NCBI GenBank assembly: GCA_902766805.1
Contig: CACXFF010000119.1
Span: 1-8,418, forward strand
DNA from: an uncultured Coriobacteriaceae bacterium
GTDB lineage: Bacteria > Actinomycetota > Coriobacteriia > Coriobacteriales > Atopobiaceae
Reading direction: 5' to 3'
DNA length: 8,418 nt
How positions within the stretch are numbered: position 1 is the stretch's first letter; every line of letters starts with the position of its first letter. The translations under genes were made by a program, and so were the position numbers. Of this stretch, positions 6,902 to 8,418 are shown piece by piece. The notes beneath the pieces are model-generated. The model had not been told where the DNA came from and did no database searches. It saw nothing but the letters and a program-made list of their open reading frames with translations.

Positions 6902-7672
6902 ATGCTTGCCGAAGAGCGCATGAACGAGATCCTCGCGATCGTCAACGAGCGCGGAAGCGTCACGGTCCCTCAGCTCATGGAGCTCCTGGATGCGAGCGAG
7001 TCCACCATTCGTCGCGACCTCATCAAGCTCCACGCCACGCAGCGCCTGGTCAAGGTCCACGGCGGCGCCACGGCCCTGCCGCGCGAGTACGTGAACAGCG
7101 ACTTGGCCTACGCGTCTCGCTACGCCCTGAGCGTGGAGGAGAAGCACGAGATCGCACGCTACGCCGCCGCTCAGGTCGCGCCGGGAGACTTCGTCTTCAT
7201 CGACGCGGGCACCACGACCGAGTACCTGGCCGACTACCTCACCGAGTACTCTGCCGTCTACGTCACGAACTCTCTGCCGCTCGCGGGCAAGCTGCTCAAT
7301 CGCGGGCTGCGTTGCCTGCTGCCGGGCGGCGAGGTCAAGGCCACGACCATGGCCCTGGTGGGCGAAGAGACCACGGGCGCGCTCATGCGCTACCACTTCA
7401 CCATTGGCTTCTTTGGCACCAACGGCATGGACATCGAGGATGGCTTCACCACGCCGGAGTTCTCCGAGGCCACGGTGAAGCAGGTGGCCCTGCAGCACAG
7501 CCAGCGGCGCTACATGCTGGCCGACTCGAGCAAGTTCTCGAAGACCTCATTGGTCACTTTCGCGGCTTTTGACGCCGCAACGGTTATCACCGACAGCGTC
7601 CCGAACGAATACCGGGCCTGCGATAACATCATCTGCACAGGGAAGAGTGGGGAGGAGGTAGCTGCAAGCTAG
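6902..7672 (+). CDS. DeoR/GlpR-family transcriptional regulator, probable regulator of the adjacent fructose PTS
   Basis: This is a cytoplasmic, DNA-binding repressor of sugar metabolism of 256 residues, the usual DeoR size. The N-terminal winged helix-turn-helix spans about residues 3-57; the recognition region SESTIRRDLIKL (32-43) and the wing VHGGA (52-56) are hallmark DeoR sequence. The C-terminal phosphosugar-sensing domain (about 75-230) shows DAGTTT (101-106), VTNSLPLAG, LLPGGEV, the GTNGMD segment and DSSKF (208-212), all typical of the ribose-5-phosphate-isomerase-like DeoR effector fold. It lies 65 bp upstream of a fructose-type PTS gene on the same strand with no terminator between, so the two are probably co-transcribed. 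By context it is a FruR-like regulator responding to a fructose phosphate, and it may autoregulate through the decamer repeats upstream. The family is certain; the effector and targets are inferred, so no symbol is assigned. Confidence 0.93.
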   Translation: MLAEERMNEILAIVNERGSVTVPQLMELLDASESTIRRDLIKLHATQRLVKVHGGATALPREYVNSDLAYASRYALSVEEKHEIARYAAAQVAPGDFVFIDAGTTTEYLADYLTEYSAVYVTNSLPLAGKLLNRGLRCLLPGGEVKATTMALVGEETTGALMRYHFTIGFFGTNGMDIEDGFTTPEFSEATVKQVALQHSQRRYMLADSSKFSKTSLVTFAAFDAATVITDSVPNEYRACDNIICTGKSGEEVAAS

Positions 7673-7737
7673 GTACCATCTGCCCGCGCTGCGGCGCGAG
7701 CGACCAAGGAAGAGAAGGAAAGAGGAAGGGGAGTCAC
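7673..7737 (+). promoter_or_regulatory. Short spacer with small hairpin and RBS before the PTS gene
   Basis: This 65-nt spacer contains a 5-bp GC stem (CGCGC 7685-7689, GCGCG 7694-7698, 4-nt loop) without a T tract, then a long purine-rich run ending in AGGAAGGGGAG (7723-7733), the ribosome binding site for the GTG start at 7738. No TGACCGAAT-type unit or convincing promoter is seen, which supports transcription from the DeoR promoter. The hairpin is too small to call a terminator. Confidence 0.5.
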
Positions 7738-8418
7738 GTGAAGATCACTGACTTGCTCAAGCCCGAGGGCATCAAGGTGGGTGCGTCTGCCAAAGACCAG
7801 ATGGACGCCATCGATCAGCTCATCGCCCTGCAAGACGCGTCCGGCAATATCGCCGACGTCGCAGAGTACAAGAAGGCCATCCTGGCCCGCGAGGCGGAGT
7901 TCTCCACCGCCGTGGGCGAGGGCATTGCCATCCCGCACGCCAAGACCGAGGCTGTCAAGCAGCCGGGTCTGGCTGCCATGACCGTTCCTGGCGGCGTGGA
8001 CTGGAAGTCCCCCGACGGCGAGCCCAGCGACCTCATGTTCATGATCGCCGCGCCCGCTGGTGAGGCCAACACGCACCTCGAGATGCTGGCCAAGCTCTCC
8101 GCGCTGCTCATGCACGCGGACTTCGCCAACGCCCTGCGTCGTGCCACCAGCGCCAAGGAGTTCCTGCAGATCATCGACGAGGCCGAGGCTGCGCGTGATC
8201 AGGAAGCCGCCCAGAAGGCTTCCGCGCAGGCCCAGGCCCGTGCGGCGGAGAGCGGCTGGCCGAAGATTCTGGCCATCACCGCCTGCCCCACCGGCATTGC
8301 GCACACCTACATGGCCGCCGAGAACCTGGAGAAGAAGGCCGAAGAGATGGGCATCGTGCTCAAGGCCGAGACCCAGGGCTCTGCGGGCGCCAAGAACGTC
8401 CTGACCGCCGAGGAGATC
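7738..8418 (+). CDS. fruA: Fructose-family PTS permease, EIIA-EIIB(-EIIC), 3'-truncated by the window
   Basis: This is a phosphotransferase-system permease that imports a sugar while phosphorylating it with phosphate relayed from HPr. The 227 visible residues cover a complete type-2 EIIA domain (about 1-150) with phospho-accepting His67 in VGEGIAIPHAK (59-69). An Ala/Gln/Glu-rich hydrophilic linker follows (about 150-174), then the start of EIIB (from about 175) with phospho-cysteine Cys183 in the P-loop ITACPTGIAHTYMAAENLE. ETQGSAGAKNVLTAEEI at the window edge is also typical of fructose EIIB. Translation starts at GTG 7738, giving MKITDLLKPEG, a normal EIIA N terminus. The frame stays open to the last base; the membrane EIIC domain is expected beyond it. 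Fructose specificity is inferred from the EIIB sequence; a mannose- or 2-O-mannosyl-glycerate-type member is possible. The upstream DeoR gene is the likely regulator. Confidence 0.9.
   Translation, partial: MKITDLLKPEGIKVGASAKDQMDAIDQLIALQDASGNIADVAEYKKAILAREAEFSTAVGEGIAIPHAKTEAVKQPGLAAMTVPGGVDWKSPDGEPSDLMFMIAAPAGEANTHLEMLAKLSALLMHADFANALRRATSAKEFLQIIDEAEAARDQEAAQKASAQAQARAAESGWPKILAITACPTGIAHTYMAAENLEKKAEEMGIVLKAETQGSAGAKNVLTAEEI

Noticed and set aside
6425..7498. 357-residue minus-strand open frame crossing the intergenic region and the DeoR gene
   Set aside because: It runs through the phased repeats and promoter region and opposes a clear DeoR coding sequence. No family sequence is visible in it.
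7562..7578. GCGGC/GCCGC hairpin late in the DeoR gene
   Set aside because: It is a 5-bp stem in coding sequence, with no T tract and no gene boundary; such stems are common by chance in GC-rich DNA.

Overview
The window reads as chromosome from a high-GC Gram-positive bacterium. Purine-rich Shine-Dalgarno sequences, almost exclusively G/C third codon positions, an AddAB pair and a DeoR-plus-fructose-PTS locus fit the Coriobacteriia (for example Olsenella, Atopobium or Collinsella relatives). That placement is an inference. It rests partly on the fact that many high-GC actinobacteria use AdnAB or RecBCD for end resection, whereas this window has an AddB/AddA pair.

All genes lie on the + strand. 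Positions 2-6540 hold a translationally coupled two-gene unit: the 3' part of addB, whose 5' end lies outside the window, and complete addA. Together they encode the AddAB helicase-nuclease that resects double-strand DNA breaks for RecA loading. Both nuclease domains and all helicase motifs of AddA are intact, so the complex looks functional.

Positions 6541-6901 form a 361-bp intergenic region. It begins with a strong GC hairpin, probably the end of the addBA transcript. A 9-bp direct repeat around a second hairpin follows. Then comes a clearly AT-richer regulatory stretch (about 6700-6875) with two clusters of a decamer close to TGACCGAATC repeated at exact 10-bp steps, a stem-loop between the clusters, a candidate extended -10 promoter and an imperfect palindrome over the -10/+1 region.

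Positions 6902-8418 hold a DeoR-family regulator (complete) and, 65 bp downstream, the start of a fructose-type PTS permease (EIIA and the start of EIIB; the gene runs off the window). The simplest model is an autoregulated sugar operon: phosphorelay through the PTS imports sugar as a sugar phosphate, and the DeoR protein senses a phosphosugar and acts at the phased repeats.

I see no mobile element, CRISPR array, RNA gene or unknown multi-gene system. The part most worth a second look is the helically phased repeat array upstream of the DeoR gene.
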